Positions 34,890-47,528 of a stretch of DNA of 64,000 nucleotides are shown here, piece by piece. The translations under genes and the position numbers were made by a program. The DNA is from Hevea brasiliensis. Its lineage: Eukaryota; Streptophyta; Magnoliopsida; Malpighiales; Euphorbiaceae. A model generated the notes under the pieces. It was not told the origin of the DNA, did not search any database, and saw nothing but the letters and a program-made list of their open reading frames with translations. Each line of letters opens with the position of its first letter. The stretch's first letter is position 1. Where the stretch lies: positions 45,426,735-45,490,734 of the forward strand of contig NC_079503.1 of assembly GCF_030052815.1 (NCBI RefSeq). Direction: 5' to 3'.

Positions 34890-37800
34890 TGTGACACCCC
34901 TTACCCGTGTACAGTATACCCGAGTAAGTAATGCCACCTGGTGTACCGGCACACTCTAATATTCCTCAATTAATTTAGACAATGCTTTTGCATATAATTT
35001 ATGAAATACAATTTATTTAAACCATTTATCAAAAGTATCATTCATTTAAGGTTCTGAAAATTTTTAAGAAAATCCGGCGGAGTACCGGCTAAAAATGGAG
35101 AAAACCGTTCTTCGGAACCTGTTAAAAACACTTCCAATATTTTTATTCCATCGTCTCAAACTCCAATATCAACACCAAACTCAATATCAATATCTCAATA
35201 ATTTGTCAATTTCAGGTCTCAACAACCTTTTCATTTCTCAAAACATCCCTTTCTCAGGGTTCTCATATATAAACAACCATTAAATACTCAAATTAATACC
35301 ATACATGACCATAAATCTTTATTATTTACAATAAGCTCAAAATACATTACATAAATCCCAAATACACATGAGAAATAAAAATTTAATTACAAAATGACAA
35401 AATGATATCTAGTGTCCTACCAATGCACTGCAGGTGACGAGGTGACACGCAGAATCGAAAGCAGAATCGCGGATGGACTCACCTACCTGTGGTCTACTGG
35501 GCTCGCGATCGGGATCTCCAGTACCTACGCGTGGCAAAAGCAACGCGCTAAGCAATAATGCGTAGTGGTGCAATAATATAGTAAAAGAAAATAGCAAGAA
35601 AATAAATGTGTAGAGAATGTGTATGCTTTTCTTTGTTTGGTATTGATATATTCATTGTTTCATTAACGTTGTTCACTTTTATTCATTTGGTTGCCCCAAG
35701 TAACCTACACTAGACGACTGGACTGGATAACGGGTAAACTGGCACTGGGTACCTAGTACCTCGGGCCATCACACCATCGGTCACATATGCATCTCCCGGT
35801 GTGCAACAGAACAGCTAACAAGCTGTAAATAAAATCAGGCACAAGGCCAAGTCTCAATGCAAAGTCAGAATGGCCAAAAGCCATGAAATCACAGAATGGC
35901 ATTTTTGCCATGTGCAGTACTGCTAACTGAACCCTATTGGCATGCCAAACTATCCAAACCAATCTTGTTTGGTATACTAGGGCATTTGAAACTCTTAAAG
36001 TTGTCAATTTGTGAATTTCAACTTTTTTGGGGTCACTATTCATCATTCGTCAACAAAAATATTGACTTTTAGAATAAAAATGTGTACATCAACTTTGGCA
36101 CTCCCAACATACCACATTTGGTGTTTAAAACTTGTTGGCATTAAGTGTTTTTGCCATTCCAAAGTGTAACTCAACACAAACAGATTTTTCAATTTTGGTG
36201 AGTCAACTTCACTGTTCCATTGGACACTGTTACTGTTAGAATTTGAGGAAATGTAAAACATGAAAGTTGTTCCTTATTTTGTCTAGTTGAATTTCCTTTT
36301 TTGAATCACTCCATTTGGAGTTTTGTAGCTCCAGATATGGCTCAAAAACCCAAGCTATCCGGATATGCATTCTGCAGAAATTTACCATATCTACAGTGCA
36401 TGAACAGTAACTTGAGTCACTTGGTTGAATGGGTTCTGGCCATAATTTGGGGTAGGTTCCTTCATGAAAGTTGTTTTTCTATGTCTTAACTTGTTGCTGT
36501 AAAAATTTCAGGCCAATTGACCAAATCTACAGTGAGTTATTGCCAAATGAACAGTTACTGTTCATTTGGCAAATTCTGCAGAATTCAGTGCAGGGCATCC
36601 GGATTGTGGCTGAGTTTTGACCCTTTTGCTTTGGTCTTTTGGGCATGGTTTCTTCAGCAAAAATGTGCCATTATAAGCCTAGTTTCATGTCTAATTTTCC
36701 AAACACCAATTGGACTACCACTGCCCAAGTTATGGCAGTGCAAAGGGACTGAATTTTCAGTCCCTATGCTGCTGTCCTAGGCAGCCTGCAATCCTCACTT
36801 TGCAATCTCATTTTTCTGTCCCATTTATGGTCAACACATCTAAAATGGTCACTAATTGACCATTACAATGTGCCCTAACAATTTCCTAAGCCAAGTCACA
36901 CTTTCACCTTTCCAAACCCTAATTTCCATATGAATTTTTACAACATGCTTTAATTAACTATCTCATTCCATAATCACATGCATACATGGTTTAATCTTGA
37001 TCTCTAGTCCACTTTAAGTCCATCAAAAAACTCATTCCTTTTTATTCAATAGGGCTGCCGAAACTTAGGGCATAGATAGACATAGATTTCATTCATTTTA
37101 GTTACAAATTCCTACTTATTCCAAGTCTCTAACATAGAATTTAAAAAGCTTTAGATGTATATATGCACTAACCTTGTTTGGGCAGAATTTCCAAAGCCCT
37201 AAACTCTAATTTCCTTCCTCTTGTTGGCTGCCAAGAGCTTGTTTAAGGTGTGGGGTAAAGTTTTAATGAAGAGGGGTTAGGGAAATATGGTGGAATGATG
37301 GAGATCTAAAGCTTGAAAAAAAAAACTTGAATGGAGGTGGCTATGGAGGTGAATTTCGGCTGGTCTCTTGGGGAGGGTGGCTGCTGCACTTTCTTTCTTA
37401 TTTTGGTCTTCATTTTGTCTTTTTATTTGTTAGTCAATTGATAGCTTAATTTTGATTGGTTGGTGAGTAAGTGAGTGACCTCATATGATGTCATTTTTGC
37501 ATTATTTTGCATTTTCTTTTCTTTTCTTTCACTACTCATTTCAAATTTCATTTCTAGTAATGTTTATTCATATTTAATGTTATATTAATTATTTACTCAA
37601 CTGGACAAGTCGGCCAAAAATCACCTCGGAAGGCGAAATGACCAAAATGCCCTCCGTTTAGCTTAACGGGTCAAAATCGTCTGTACCGATTGAAAAATTT
37701 TTCTAGGTATTTTCTTGGCATTCTAATGCCATGGGAACCTCAATTACCCTTCTCTGGAGTCCCAAAAATTATTTTATAATTTTTCCCTGTCTAGGGCTCC

Positions 37801-38029
37801 TCGTTCAGAACCGCAACTTCCCTCCTGCTACCCATCGCTTGGGCACCTACTGCTTAACTTGGTTGTATTTTATTTCTAAAATTTTTACTAAATTTTTCTT
37901 ATTAATATTTGAGTTAATTATGGTTCCTGACTTTAGTTTAAATATTTTTCCGGACATTCTAACTGTCCGGACCGACACCGGTCACCGGAATAGTAGAATG
38001 TACGGAGTGTTTACCGGGAGGGTGTTACA
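34890..38029 (-). repeat. D 3' LTR (left copy, 3140 bp)
   Basis: Starts TGTAACACCC at 38029 on the minus strand and ends GGGGTGTCACA at 34890. Nearly identical to 42820-45962 except for short clusters, such as 35435-35500 and 37785-37860, at CAG/CTG/CCGG-type sites. Frames such as 36301-36489 and 37731-38273 are LTR sequence or shadows of pol. Confidence 0.95.
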
Positions 38030-38040
38030 ACTCTTCCCCT
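38030..38040 (-). other. Polypurine tract of D
   Basis: Minus-strand GAGGGGAAGAG next to the 3' LTR. The pol stop TAG (38041-38043) abuts it. Confidence 0.85.
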
Positions 38041-38798
38041 CTAATTTAAATTTCGTCCTCGAAATTTACCTGATGCAAACAGTTGAGGGAACTGTTGCCT
38101 CATCGACTCTTCACTTTCCCAAGTTGCCTCCTCGGTGTTGTGGTGCCTCCAAAGCACTTTCACCAATGGAATTTGCTTGTTTCTCAACTCTCTCACTTCC
38201 CGAGCCATTATCCGTAGAGGTTCTTCTTCGTATGTCAAATCCGGCTGTATTTCAATTTCTTCTCTGGAGATGACATGTGAAGGATCTGAGCGGTATCTTC
38301 TGAGCATGGACACGTGGAACACATTATGGATCTTGTCCAGCTCTGGTGGTAAAGCTAGCCTATAGGCCACTGGACCCACACGTTCAATGACTTCATCGGG
38401 GCCAATGAACCTAGGGCTCAACTTACCTTTTCTTCCAAACCTCAACACTTTCTTCCATGGTGACACCTTGAGGAACACTTTGTCGCCAACCACATATTCT
38501 ATTTCTTTTCTCTTCAGGTCGGCATAATATTTACATGCATGCGAGGCAATCTTTAAGTTGGCTTTGATTGATTTCACCTTCTCCTCACTGTTTCACAGTG
38601 TCCAGCCCTACCGCTTGTCTTCGCCAATTCAGTCTAGCACACCGGAGTTCTACATTTTCTCCCATACAATTGCTTCATACGGGGCCATTTGAATACTAGC
38701 TTGGTAGCTATTGTTGTATGCAAATTCGCGATGGGAGGTATCTATCCCAGACTTCCTCAAACTCAATGACACAACTCCTCAAAGATATCCTCAAGGAC
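38041..38798 (-). pseudogene. D pol, second exon: integrase C-terminus and intact chromodomain
   Basis: It resumes after the intron-like insertion with VLEDI, where an extra base breaks the frame within a few codons; several more small breaks lie in 38580-38770. From 38577 to 38041 the frame is clean for 178 codons: KRKEIEYVVGDKVFLKVSPW, the GPY/F-type module (FIGPDEVIERVG) and YRLALPPELDKIHNVFHVSML-type blocks. The chromodomain then shows IMAREVRELRNKQIPLVKV, LWRHHNTEEATWESEE and QQFPQLF, ending GRNLN at the TAG next to the polypurine tract. This is the best-preserved chromodomain in the window. Confidence 0.9.
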
Positions 38799-38873
38799 CT
38801 GACAAGTATTTCACGTTATTGTTATCATTTCAATTCAATATCTGTATCAATTTCATTGGTTTCAATTGTTTAC
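38799..38873 (-). other. Intron-like 75-bp insertion in D integrase (GT-AG, phase 0)
   Basis: On the minus strand GTA ATC CAG is followed by GTAAAC, about 75% A+T sequence, TTGTCAG, then GTC CTT GAG GAT. The position, phase, donor hexamer and an internal ATTGAAATGATA-like block match the 74-bp insertion of B. In frame it would meet TGA within four codons. Length is a multiple of three here but the stop would still end translation unless removed. Confidence 0.8.
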
Positions 38874-40130
38874 CTGGATTACTCTTTCAGATTGCCCATC
38901 CGTCTGAGGATGGAAAGCTGTGCTGAAATGGAGTTATGTACCCAAGGATTCATGCAACTTCTTCCAAAATCTCGATGTAAACCTTGGGTCTCGATCAGAT
39001 ATGATGGAAAGAGGAATTCCATGCAGTCTAACTATCTCACTGATATACAATTCTGCTAATCTCTCTAGTAAGTAGTCAGTCCTAACTGGCAGAAAGTGTG
39101 CTGACTTTGTCAATCTATCAACTATCACCCATGCTGCATCATGTTTCTTCCGGGTGAGAGGTAGACCACTTACAAAATCCATGGTGACCCGATCCCATTT
39201 CCATTCAGGTATGCGTATAGGCTGTAGCAAACCTGATGGAACTTGATGTTCTGCCTTGACTTGCTGACATGTCAAGCATTTAGTCACATAGTCAGCTATG
39301 TCCTTCTTCATACCAGGACACCAATATTGAAGCTTCAGGTCATGATACATCTTTGTACTTCCTGGGTGCATAGCATATACACTAGTGTGTGCCTCTTTTA
39401 GAATACTAGCTTTCAATTCCCCATCATCTGGTACACAAAGTCTTCCTTTGTAATACAGATACCCATCTGCTTTCATCACATAATCAGTTGCTTTTCCCTC
39501 TGAGACCTTGCTCATAATAGCCATTAACTTCTCATCTACCTTCTGCCCATCTAAAATCTGCTGTAGCAGGTTTGGCCTCACTTGCAACTCAGCCAAGATA
39601 GCTCCATCTCGAATCAAAGTTAGACGGGTATTCAATGATCTCAAAGCTGTCATGGATTTTCTGCTCAAAGCATCCGCAACTACATTTGCCTTCCCAGGAT
39701 GGTAGTCAATTACACAATCATAATCCTTTAGGAACTCAATCCATCGCCTCTGTCTAAGGTTGAGCTCCTTCTGGGTTGGCAAGTATTTCAGGCTTTTGTG
39801 GTCTGTGTAAATGTAGCACTTTTCCCCATACAAGTAATGACTCCATATCTTCAGTGCGAAGATAATTGCTACAAGCTCTAGATCATGGGTAGGGTAGTTC
39901 TGTTCATGTGGCCTTAGCTGCCTGGAAGCATAGGCGACCACCTTTCCCTCTTGCATCAATACACACCCTAACCCATTATGTGAGGCATCATTGTAGACCA
40001 CGAAGTCCTTTCCTGACACTGGCTGTGTTAACACTGGTGCCTCTGTCAACATAGCCTTCAATTTCTCAAAACTGGTCTGACACTTGTCATTCCAGTCAAA
40101 TCTGACATTCTTGTGTAACAACTTGGTCAT
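38874..40130 (-). pseudogene. D pol, RNase H and integrase core (398 clean codons)
   Basis: A continuous frame from 40130 to 38934. RNase [43 protein letters not shown] and [17 protein letters not shown], with a DALSRKS box. Integrase: HHCC domain ([12 protein letters not shown]), first catalytic Asp in TMDFVSGLP and second in [12 protein letters not shown]. It is stopped at 38934 by TAA where B has CAA. The frame then continues to GQSERVIQ, carrying the catalytic Glu, and the intron donor at 38874. One nonsense change therefore separates the DDE residues, all of which are present. Confidence 0.92.
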
Positions 40131-41479
40131 TGGAGCAGCTATTAGGAAAATCCTTCACAAATCTCAGAATACCCAGCTAGCCCTAAGAAACTTCTGACCT
40201 CAGTTGTATTTCTGGGAGGCTTCCATTCCATCACTGCTTCTATTTTCTTGGGATCCACCCTAATCCCATCAGCTGACACTATGTGTCCAAGGAATGCAAT
40301 CTCATTCAACCAAAAGTCACACTTGGACAACTTAGCATACAGCTTCTTTTCTCTCAGAGTTTGCAGAACAATCCTCAAATGCTCATCATGTTCTTCACTG
40401 GTCTTGGAATACACCAAAATATCATCAATAAAGACCACTACGAACCGATCTAAGTGTGGATGAAAGATACGGTTCATAAGGTCCATGAATGCATTGGTGC
40501 ATTTGTTAGGCCAAAGGGCATCACGAAACTCATAATGCCCATACCGGTCCTGAATGCGATCTTGGGCACATCTACATCTTTCACCCTCGGTGATGATACC
40601 TCGATCCGAGATCAATCTTAGAAAATACTCCTGCTTCCCTTCAACCGATCAAACAGATCATCAATTCTAGGCAACGGATACTTGTTCTTCACGATCACTT
40701 TATTCAACCGCAGAATCAATACATAGCCTCAAAGTCCCATCCTTCTTCTTTACAAACAGACCTGGAGCTCCCCATGGTGACACATTGGGCGTATAAACCC
40801 CTTATCAAGCAACTCTTGCAACCGAAGTTTTCAACTCCTCAATTCAGAGGGTGCCATCCTATAAGGACCAATGGAAATGGGTGCTTTACCCGGCAGTGTA
40901 TCAATAGCAAATTCGACTTCCTTCTCGTGGCAAACCAGGCAACTCTTCAGAAATACTTGGGAAGTCTCTCACCGTGGGTATGTCACTCAAGTTTGGCTTA
41001 GCTCGCCTAGTATCCACCACATGTGCTAGGTAGGCTTCACACTTTTCTCATCATTCTTCTTGCAATCGTGGTTGAGATGACATTGGACAAGAAATCATCC
41101 TTTCCCCACAATCGTGATCTCATTACCCTCGGGGTTTTCAAAGAAATTCTCTTCAATTTGCAATCAACTATTGCACGATGACGTGACAACCATCCATTCC
41201 CAAAATCACGTCAAACTCATGGAAAGGCAACTCAATCAAGTGCCAAGAATTCATACCCTTGAATCCTTGACGGGCAACCTTTGTATACCTTGTTCACCAC
41301 TACTGCGTGGCCCAATGGATTAGTGACCGAATGTCTTGGTCACTTTCCCTACCAATATCCCCTTTACGGGTAGATTGATGCAAATGTATGAGTGAGTGGA
41401 TCCTGGATCCACCAATGCATGCACAGGAGTAGTGTAGAGGAGAACGTACCTGATGATGTCAGGGCATCTTGCTCCTCTG
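40131..41479 (-). pseudogene. D protease and reverse transcriptase, heavily frameshifted
   Basis: The protease core [11 protein letters not shown] is readable near 41395, and an [14 protein letters not shown] block near 41195 in broken frames. RT is clean only in 40615-40142: [23 protein letters not shown], the catalytic FIDD box (about 40420) and [15 protein letters not shown]. The N-terminal half of RT ([14 protein letters not shown] and FSKIDL blocks) is split among frames by frequent one- to three-base indels relative to B. Many indels sit at CTG/CAG/CCG contexts. The density is far higher than in the neighbouring RNase H-integrase part of the same element. Confidence 0.85.
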
Positions 41480-42692
41480 AGCTCTCAAGGCATAATTTAC
41501 GGCGGGTGGTGCATTATCCGCCTCTCTGGCTCGGATGTAGGCCTCTGTGATGGTCCCAGCGGTCGATCTGCTAGATTTTCTACCTCTGTAGTGCGGGAGC
41601 GAGTCTTTACGCTTGTGTTGGAGCGGTATGTAATAGTTACGTGTGGACAATTCCTTAGCGATGCTCTGTTGACCCACACCTCAAGCGAGCACCAGTCACT
41701 CTCAACACTCCCCCTTATGCCATTTCGGCGGTGTGGACACGCAGAAAATCTTTGGGTGGTCCCTGAACCCCATCCACTGGAGAGCTGCCCAGATGGTGTG
41801 GGTGACCTCTCCTAGGGGTGAATCGTGGCTGGGCCCACGAGGCCCGACCACGACCTGTGGGTGACCGAACTGCATGCGGGAGGACCCTTAAACTTCTTCC
41901 CAAATCCGGGGTGGAACTAGGCGACTGGTCCCCTCTTCTTGTCTCTCCCATACAGTGCGCTCATTGATTCTCACTTTTTCAACCCTTATTGCGGCTTCCA
42001 CTAGCTTGCTAAATTCTGTGATTCCCAAAGGCGGTGAGTGTATCTTGATATTGTCATTCAGTCCCTCTTCAAATCTCTTGCACCTTTCGGCCGTTAGGGA
42101 CTATTTCCCTTCCATAGCGGCTTAACCAGACAAACTCCTTCTCATACTCGACCACGACAAGCTCTCTGCCTCGGGTTAATGAATTCCCTTCTTCTCTCTT
42201 CCGGTATACAGTACCCACATATTTCTTCTTGAACTCGAGAGGAAGAAGTCCCAATTACTGACTTGGCTGCACTTCACTGGACACAGTGTCCCACCATCCG
42301 TAGGCATCGTCTTGTAACAAGGATATAGTAGCTTATAAGTTCTGCTCTGGGGTGCAGTGGAGTTGTTTTAAGACTCTGCCCGTTCTGTTCAACCAATTCT
42401 CGGCTGCAACAGAGTCATCTTCTCTCTTGCCATAGAAGTCCACAGCTCCAAACTTCCTTAGCCTTTCCAGGTGTGATTTCTGCTGTGGAGCTGGTGGTGG
42501 TGGTGGTGCTGGCATTACCCCGGCCATTTGTCTGAAGAAGTCGGCCATTTGTTGGAACATGGCCTGTGGAGGCTGAGCAGGCTCTGCTTGAGCTGGTGGA
42601 GCAGATTCTCTCATGGCCCCAGTCTCAACTGCTGCAGGTGGAGCATGACTCTCCACTTCCTCCTCAATGGCTCTCTGAGATGAAGGGTCCAT
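41480..42692 (-). pseudogene. D gag, broken
   Basis: The start ATGGACCCTTCAT at 42692 gives 119 clean codons to 42333: an acidic start, a proline-rich segment, and the KFGAVDFYGKREDDS and LKQLHCTPEQNL blocks that match B gag. Beyond this the capsid domain continues in several frames (for example 42254-42069). The zinc-knuckle region (about 41640-41750) is no longer readable as intact C-X2-C units. The length matches B gag, so this is decay or sequence error rather than a large deletion. Confidence 0.85.
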
Positions 42693-42801
42693 ATCCTATT
42701 CAAAATAAGAAAGATAAACAGATCTGCGTTAGTGTCACCTCGACTCTTACAAATGCAATGCATGGTATGGACTCAATCTAGGCCCAGAAACGCCTAAACC
42801 G

Positions 42802-42814
42802 TGCTCTGATACCA
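42802..42814 (-). other. Primer-binding site of D
   Basis: Minus-strand TGGTATCAGAGCA, 5 bp after the 5' LTR, unmutated. Confidence 0.92.
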
Positions 42815-42819
42815 CTAAA

Positions 42820-45800
42820 TGTGACACCCCTTACCCGTGTACAGTATACCCAAGTAAGTAATGCCACCTGGTGTACCGGCACACTCTAATATTCCTCAAT
42901 TAATTTAGACAATGCTTTTGCATATAATTTATGAAATACAATTTATTTAAACCATTTATCAAAAGTATCATTCATTTAAGGTTCCGAAAATTTTTAAGAA
43001 AATCCGGTGGAGTACCGGCTAAAAATGGAGAAAACCGTTCTTCGGAACCTGTTAAAAACACTTCCAATATTTTTATTCCATTGTCTCAAACTCCAATATC
43101 AACACCAAACTCAATATCAATATCTCAATAATTTGTCAATTTCAGGTCTCAACAACCTTTTCATTTCTCAAAACATCCCTTTCTCAGGGTTCTCATATAT
43201 AAACAACCATTAAATACTCAAATTAATACCATACATGACCATAAATCTTTATTATTTACAATAAGCTCAAAATACATTACATAAATCCCAAATACACATG
43301 AGAAATAAAAATTTAATTACAAAATGACAAAATGACATATAGTGTCCTACCAATGCACTGCAGGTGACGAGGTGACACAGACACTGAGCAGAACTGCCGG
43401 ATGGACTCACCCAGTCTGTAGTCTACTGGGCTCGCGATCGGGATCTCCAATACCTACGCGTGGCAAAAGCAACGCGCTAAGCAATAATGCTTAGTGGTGC
43501 AATAATATAATAAAAGAAAATAGCAAGAAAATAAATGTGTAGAGAATGTGTATGCTTTTCTTTGTTTGGTATTGATATATTCATTGTTTCATTAACGTTG
43601 TTCACTTTTATTCATTTGGTTGCCCCAAGTAACCTACACTAGACGACTGGACTGGATAATGGGTAAACTGGCACTGGGTACCTAGTACCTCGGGCCGTCA
43701 CACCATCGGTCACATATGCATCTCCCGGTGTGCAACAGAACAGCTAACAAGCTGTAAATAATATCAGGCACAAGGCCAAGTCTCAATGCAAAGTCAGAAT
43801 GGCCAAAAGCCATGAAATCACAAAATGGCATTTTTGCCATGTGCAGTACTGCTAACTGAACCCTATTGGGATGCTAAACTATCCAAACCAATCTTGTTAG
43901 GTACACTAGGGCATTTGAAACTCTTAAAGTTGTCAATTTGTGAATTTCAACTTTTTTGGTGTCACTATTCATCATTGGTCAACAAAAATGTTGACTTTTA
44001 GAATAAAAATGTGTACATCAACTTTGGCACTCCCAACATACCACATTTGGTGTTTAAAACTTGTTGGCATTAAGTGTTTTTGCCATTCCAAAGTGTAACT
44101 CAACACAAACAAATTTTTCAATTTTGGTGAGTCAACTTCACTGTTCCATTGGACACTGTTACTGTTAGAATTTGAGGAAATGTAAAACATGAAAGTTGTT
44201 CCTTATTTTGTCTAGTTGAATTTCCTTTTTTGAATCACTCCATTTGGAGTTTTGTAGCTCTAGATATGGCTCAAAAACCCAAGCTGTCCGGATATGCATT
44301 CTGCAGAAATTTACCATATCTACAGTGCATGAACAGTAACTTGAGTCACTTGGTTGAATGGGTTCTGGCCATAATTTGGGGTAGGTTCCTTCATGAAATT
44401 TTTTGTCTATGTCTTAACTTGTTGCTGTAAAAATTTCAGGCCAATTGACCAAATCTGCAGTGAGTTATGGCCAAATGAACAGTTACTGTTCATTTGGCAA
44501 ATTCTGCAGAATCGGTCTGAGGCATCCGGATTGTGGCTGAGTTTTGACCCTTTTGCTTTGGTCTTTTGGGCATGGTTTCTTCAGCAAAAATGTGCCATTA
44601 TAAGCCTAGTTTCATGTCTAATTTTCCAAACACCAATTGGACTACCACTGCCCAAGTTATGGCAGTGCAAAGGGACTGAATTTTCAGTCCTATGTCTTGT
44701 CCTAGGCAGCCTGCAATCCTCACTTTGCAATCTCATTTTTCTGTCCCATTTATGGTCAACACATCTAAAATGGTCACTAATTGACCATTACAATGTGCCC
44801 TAACAATTTCCTAAGCCAAGTCACACTTTCACCTTTCCAAACCCTAATTTCCATATGAATTTTTACAACATGCTTTAATTAACTATCTCATTCCATAATC
44901 ACATGCATACATGGTTTAATCTTGATCTCTAGTCCACTTTAAGTCCATCAAAACACTCATTCCTTTTTATTCAATAGGGCTGCCAAAACTTAGGGCATAG
45001 ATAGACATAGATTTCATTCATTTTAGTTACAAATTCCTACTTATTCCAAGTCTCTAACATAGAATTTAAAAAGCTTTAGATGTATATATGCACTAACCTT
45101 GTTTGGGCAGAATTTCCAAAGCCCTAAACTCCAATTTCCTTCCTCTTGTTGGCTGCCAAGAGCTTGTTTAAGGTGTGGGGTAAAGTTTTAATGAAGAGGG
45201 GTTAGGGAAATATGGTGGAATGATGGAGATCTAAAGCTTGAAAAAAAAAAAACTTGAATGGAGGTGGCTATGGAGGTGAATTTCGGCCGGTCTCTTGGGG
45301 AGGGTGGCTGCTGCACTTTCTTTCTTATTTTGGTCTTCATTTTGTCTTTTTATTTGTTAGTCAATTGATAGCTTAATTTTGATTGGTTGGTGAGTAAGTG
45401 AGTGACCTCATATGATGTCATTTTTGCATTATTTTGCATTTTCTTTTCTTTTCTTTCACTACTCATTTCAAATTTCATTTCTAGTAATGTTTATTCATAT
45501 TTAATGTTATATTAATTATTTACTCAACTGGACAAGTCGGCCAAAAATCACCTCGGAAGGCGAAATGACCAAAATGCCCTCCGTTTGGCTTAACGGGTCA
45601 AAATCGTCTGTACCGATTGAAAATTTTTTCTAGGTATTTTCTTGGCATTCTAATGCCATGGGAACCTCAATTACCCTTCTCTGGAGTCCCAAAAATTATT
45701 TTATAATTTTTTCTCCGGGTCTAGGGCTCCTCGTTGCGAGAACCGCAACTTCCCTCCGGTTACCCATCGCTTGGGCACCGGCTCGTTTAACTTGGTTGTA

Positions 45801-45962
45801 TTTTATTTCTAAAATTTTTACTAAATTTTTCTTATTAATATTTGAGTTAATTATGGTTCCTGACTTTAGTTTAAATATTTTTTCGGACATTCTAACTGTC
45901 CGGACCGATACCGGTCACCGAAATAGTAGAATGTACGGAGTGGTTACTGGGAGGGTGTTACA
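42820..45962 (-). repeat. D 5' LTR (right copy, 3143 bp)
   Basis: Partner of 34890-38029. In places it retains the canonical sequence where the left copy is altered, for example CCGG sites near 45717-45785. Begins TGTAACACCC at 45962 on the minus strand. Confidence 0.95.
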
Positions 45963-47528
45963 TGAAAACCGAGGGAACCAGGTCATCCGGTGAGGTCAAA
46001 TTAGTATACCAGAATCCGACAAATTGCAATAAAATGCGCTATACATGAAAATGAATTGGATAACATGTACCAACACTAAAAGGCTATTAAATATGACACA
46101 TTGGTAACATTAAAACCTAATTCACCTAGAGTGCATCGAGGGTCAACATCTTAGGTTGACTAAGGAAATAATAGAATTCAATAAATTAAATATAAAGCTT
46201 ATTGTTAGAGACGGTTTAAATGAGTACTGAAACACTTCAAATTGTGTGTTTCAGTTAGCAAAGACTCAGGGAAGGGGAAGGAAACTCTGAGTTAGGGCCA
46301 AGAGACAGTTATCAGAGGTTTGTGCACAACAGTTATTTCTTTTGAATTTTCAATTAAAATAAATTATGACTATTTGTAAACCATTGTTTTAAATTGTGAA
46401 AATTTGTTTAAATGATATTTGATGGATACTTATTGATTGAAAAGCATTGTAAATGGTTTGAAACCATAGCTATCATGTATATTGATTGAATTCCTCGCTA
46501 GCTTGTCTAGTGGGATGAATTGAATTCCCTCTCTGGCTGAAGTGTTGAGGTGTGTGCCTGTTGAGGACGGATAGAATGAGTACTCATATTATTGCTAGCT
46601 AGCTATGTTATTCCTCACTAGCCATCGGCTTTTGGGATGAATTGAATTCCTCACTAGCCATCGGCTTTTGGGATGAATTGAACTTTGGAACATGATTAAG
46701 CTGTGTGTGTGATTTATTGATATTCATTGTGATATATTGATATTCATTGTGATATTGTGAAATGGAGTTTAAATTCTTGTTGATATTCATTGTCTTTGGA
46801 TTTAACTATAGTTTTAAGTATCCATTATGTATATGACTTATGATTTGTGATTTAAAGTTGTATTTGGTTAATGTTGTGCACCACTTAGACAATGGCTCAG
46901 TGATAGCTTTTCATTCTTTATTGCGGGTGGTGACAGATGGTGACTAAATCAGCTAGTACTACACTGAGAGATCATCGGGTATATTGAGTATACCATATTT
47001 TGTATTTTGTATTGTAATGTATGTTCACTGTACGTATATAGTGTTCTTGGTTTTGAGCAGTTGTAAAATCAAATTGTACATTGAAGTTGTAAAATAAATT
47101 TTGAATTATTTTGGCTTGTAAAATTTGTACTATATTTCTTTTATCTCAGCCTTTGAAAATACCGAAAAATTGTTGTGGATTTGAGTTGAGAAACATATTG
47201 TATTGATTGAATGTTGGAGTTTGGGATTGAGAAATATATTTGAAGTGCTTTTTATAGGGTTTTGAAGAACTATTTTATTCAAAATACAGATGGCATTCTG
47301 CCAAATTTTTTATAGAAATTACTAATAATTCAAATGTGTTAGTTGTTTCACTTCAATTCAAAAAATGTTTTTAACACCTGTAAATAGTGCTCACCACTAT
47401 AAAAAGAAGTAAGAAAAGTTTTAAAATCCCTTGTAGTGCATTTAATGGGTTATCAGTAGACAAAGTTGGTAATTTATTAGGTATACTACGGGATCATATT
47501 ATGCCTTATAGAGGGGTAGGGTGTGACA
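45963..47528 (+). repeat. A 3' LTR, segment 3
   Basis: Starts with the second TGAAA copy, matches about 5105-6666 of the 5' LTR, includes the 36-bp repeat pair (46613-46684) and ends GGGTGTGACA followed by the GTAAT duplication. A further short duplication of a 'gatattgatattcattgt' unit is present near 46725-46755. Confidence 0.93.

Larger units (their letters stand above)
34890..45962 (-). mobile_element. Element D: chromovirus, - strand, in A 3' LTR
   Basis: On the + strand it reads TGTGACACCCC at 34890 to GGTGTTACA at 45962, with exact TSD TGAAA (34885-34889, 45963-45967). Length 11,073 bp. LTRs are 34890-38029 and 42820-45962. It contains PBS, gag, pol with integrase intron-like insertion, chromodomain and PPT in the standard order. 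It is the closest relative of B in the window. Its internal region 40480-42300 is dense with small indels relative to B. Confidence 0.95.
3084..47528 (+). mobile_element. Element A: Ty3/gypsy chromovirus (Tekay/Del-like), + strand, interrupted by B and D
   Basis: A runs from TGTAACACCC at 3084 to GGGTGTGACA at 47528 and is flanked by the exact 5-bp duplication GTAAT (3079-3083, 47529-47533). After removing B and D it is about 12 kb: 5' LTR 3.58 kb, internal region 4.87 kb, and a 3' LTR in three pieces (11540-12246, 33563-34889, 45968-47528) totalling about 3.6 kb. Gag, protease, RT, RNase H, integrase and a C-terminal chromodomain are recognisable in that order, which places it among chromoviruses. 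Many stops and frameshifts make it defective. Confidence 0.95.

Noticed and set aside
35753..36780. Several 60-100-codon frames in D LTR, repeated at 43972-44803
   Set aside because: LTR sequence duplicated in the partner LTR, broken by indels between the two copies, no protein signature.
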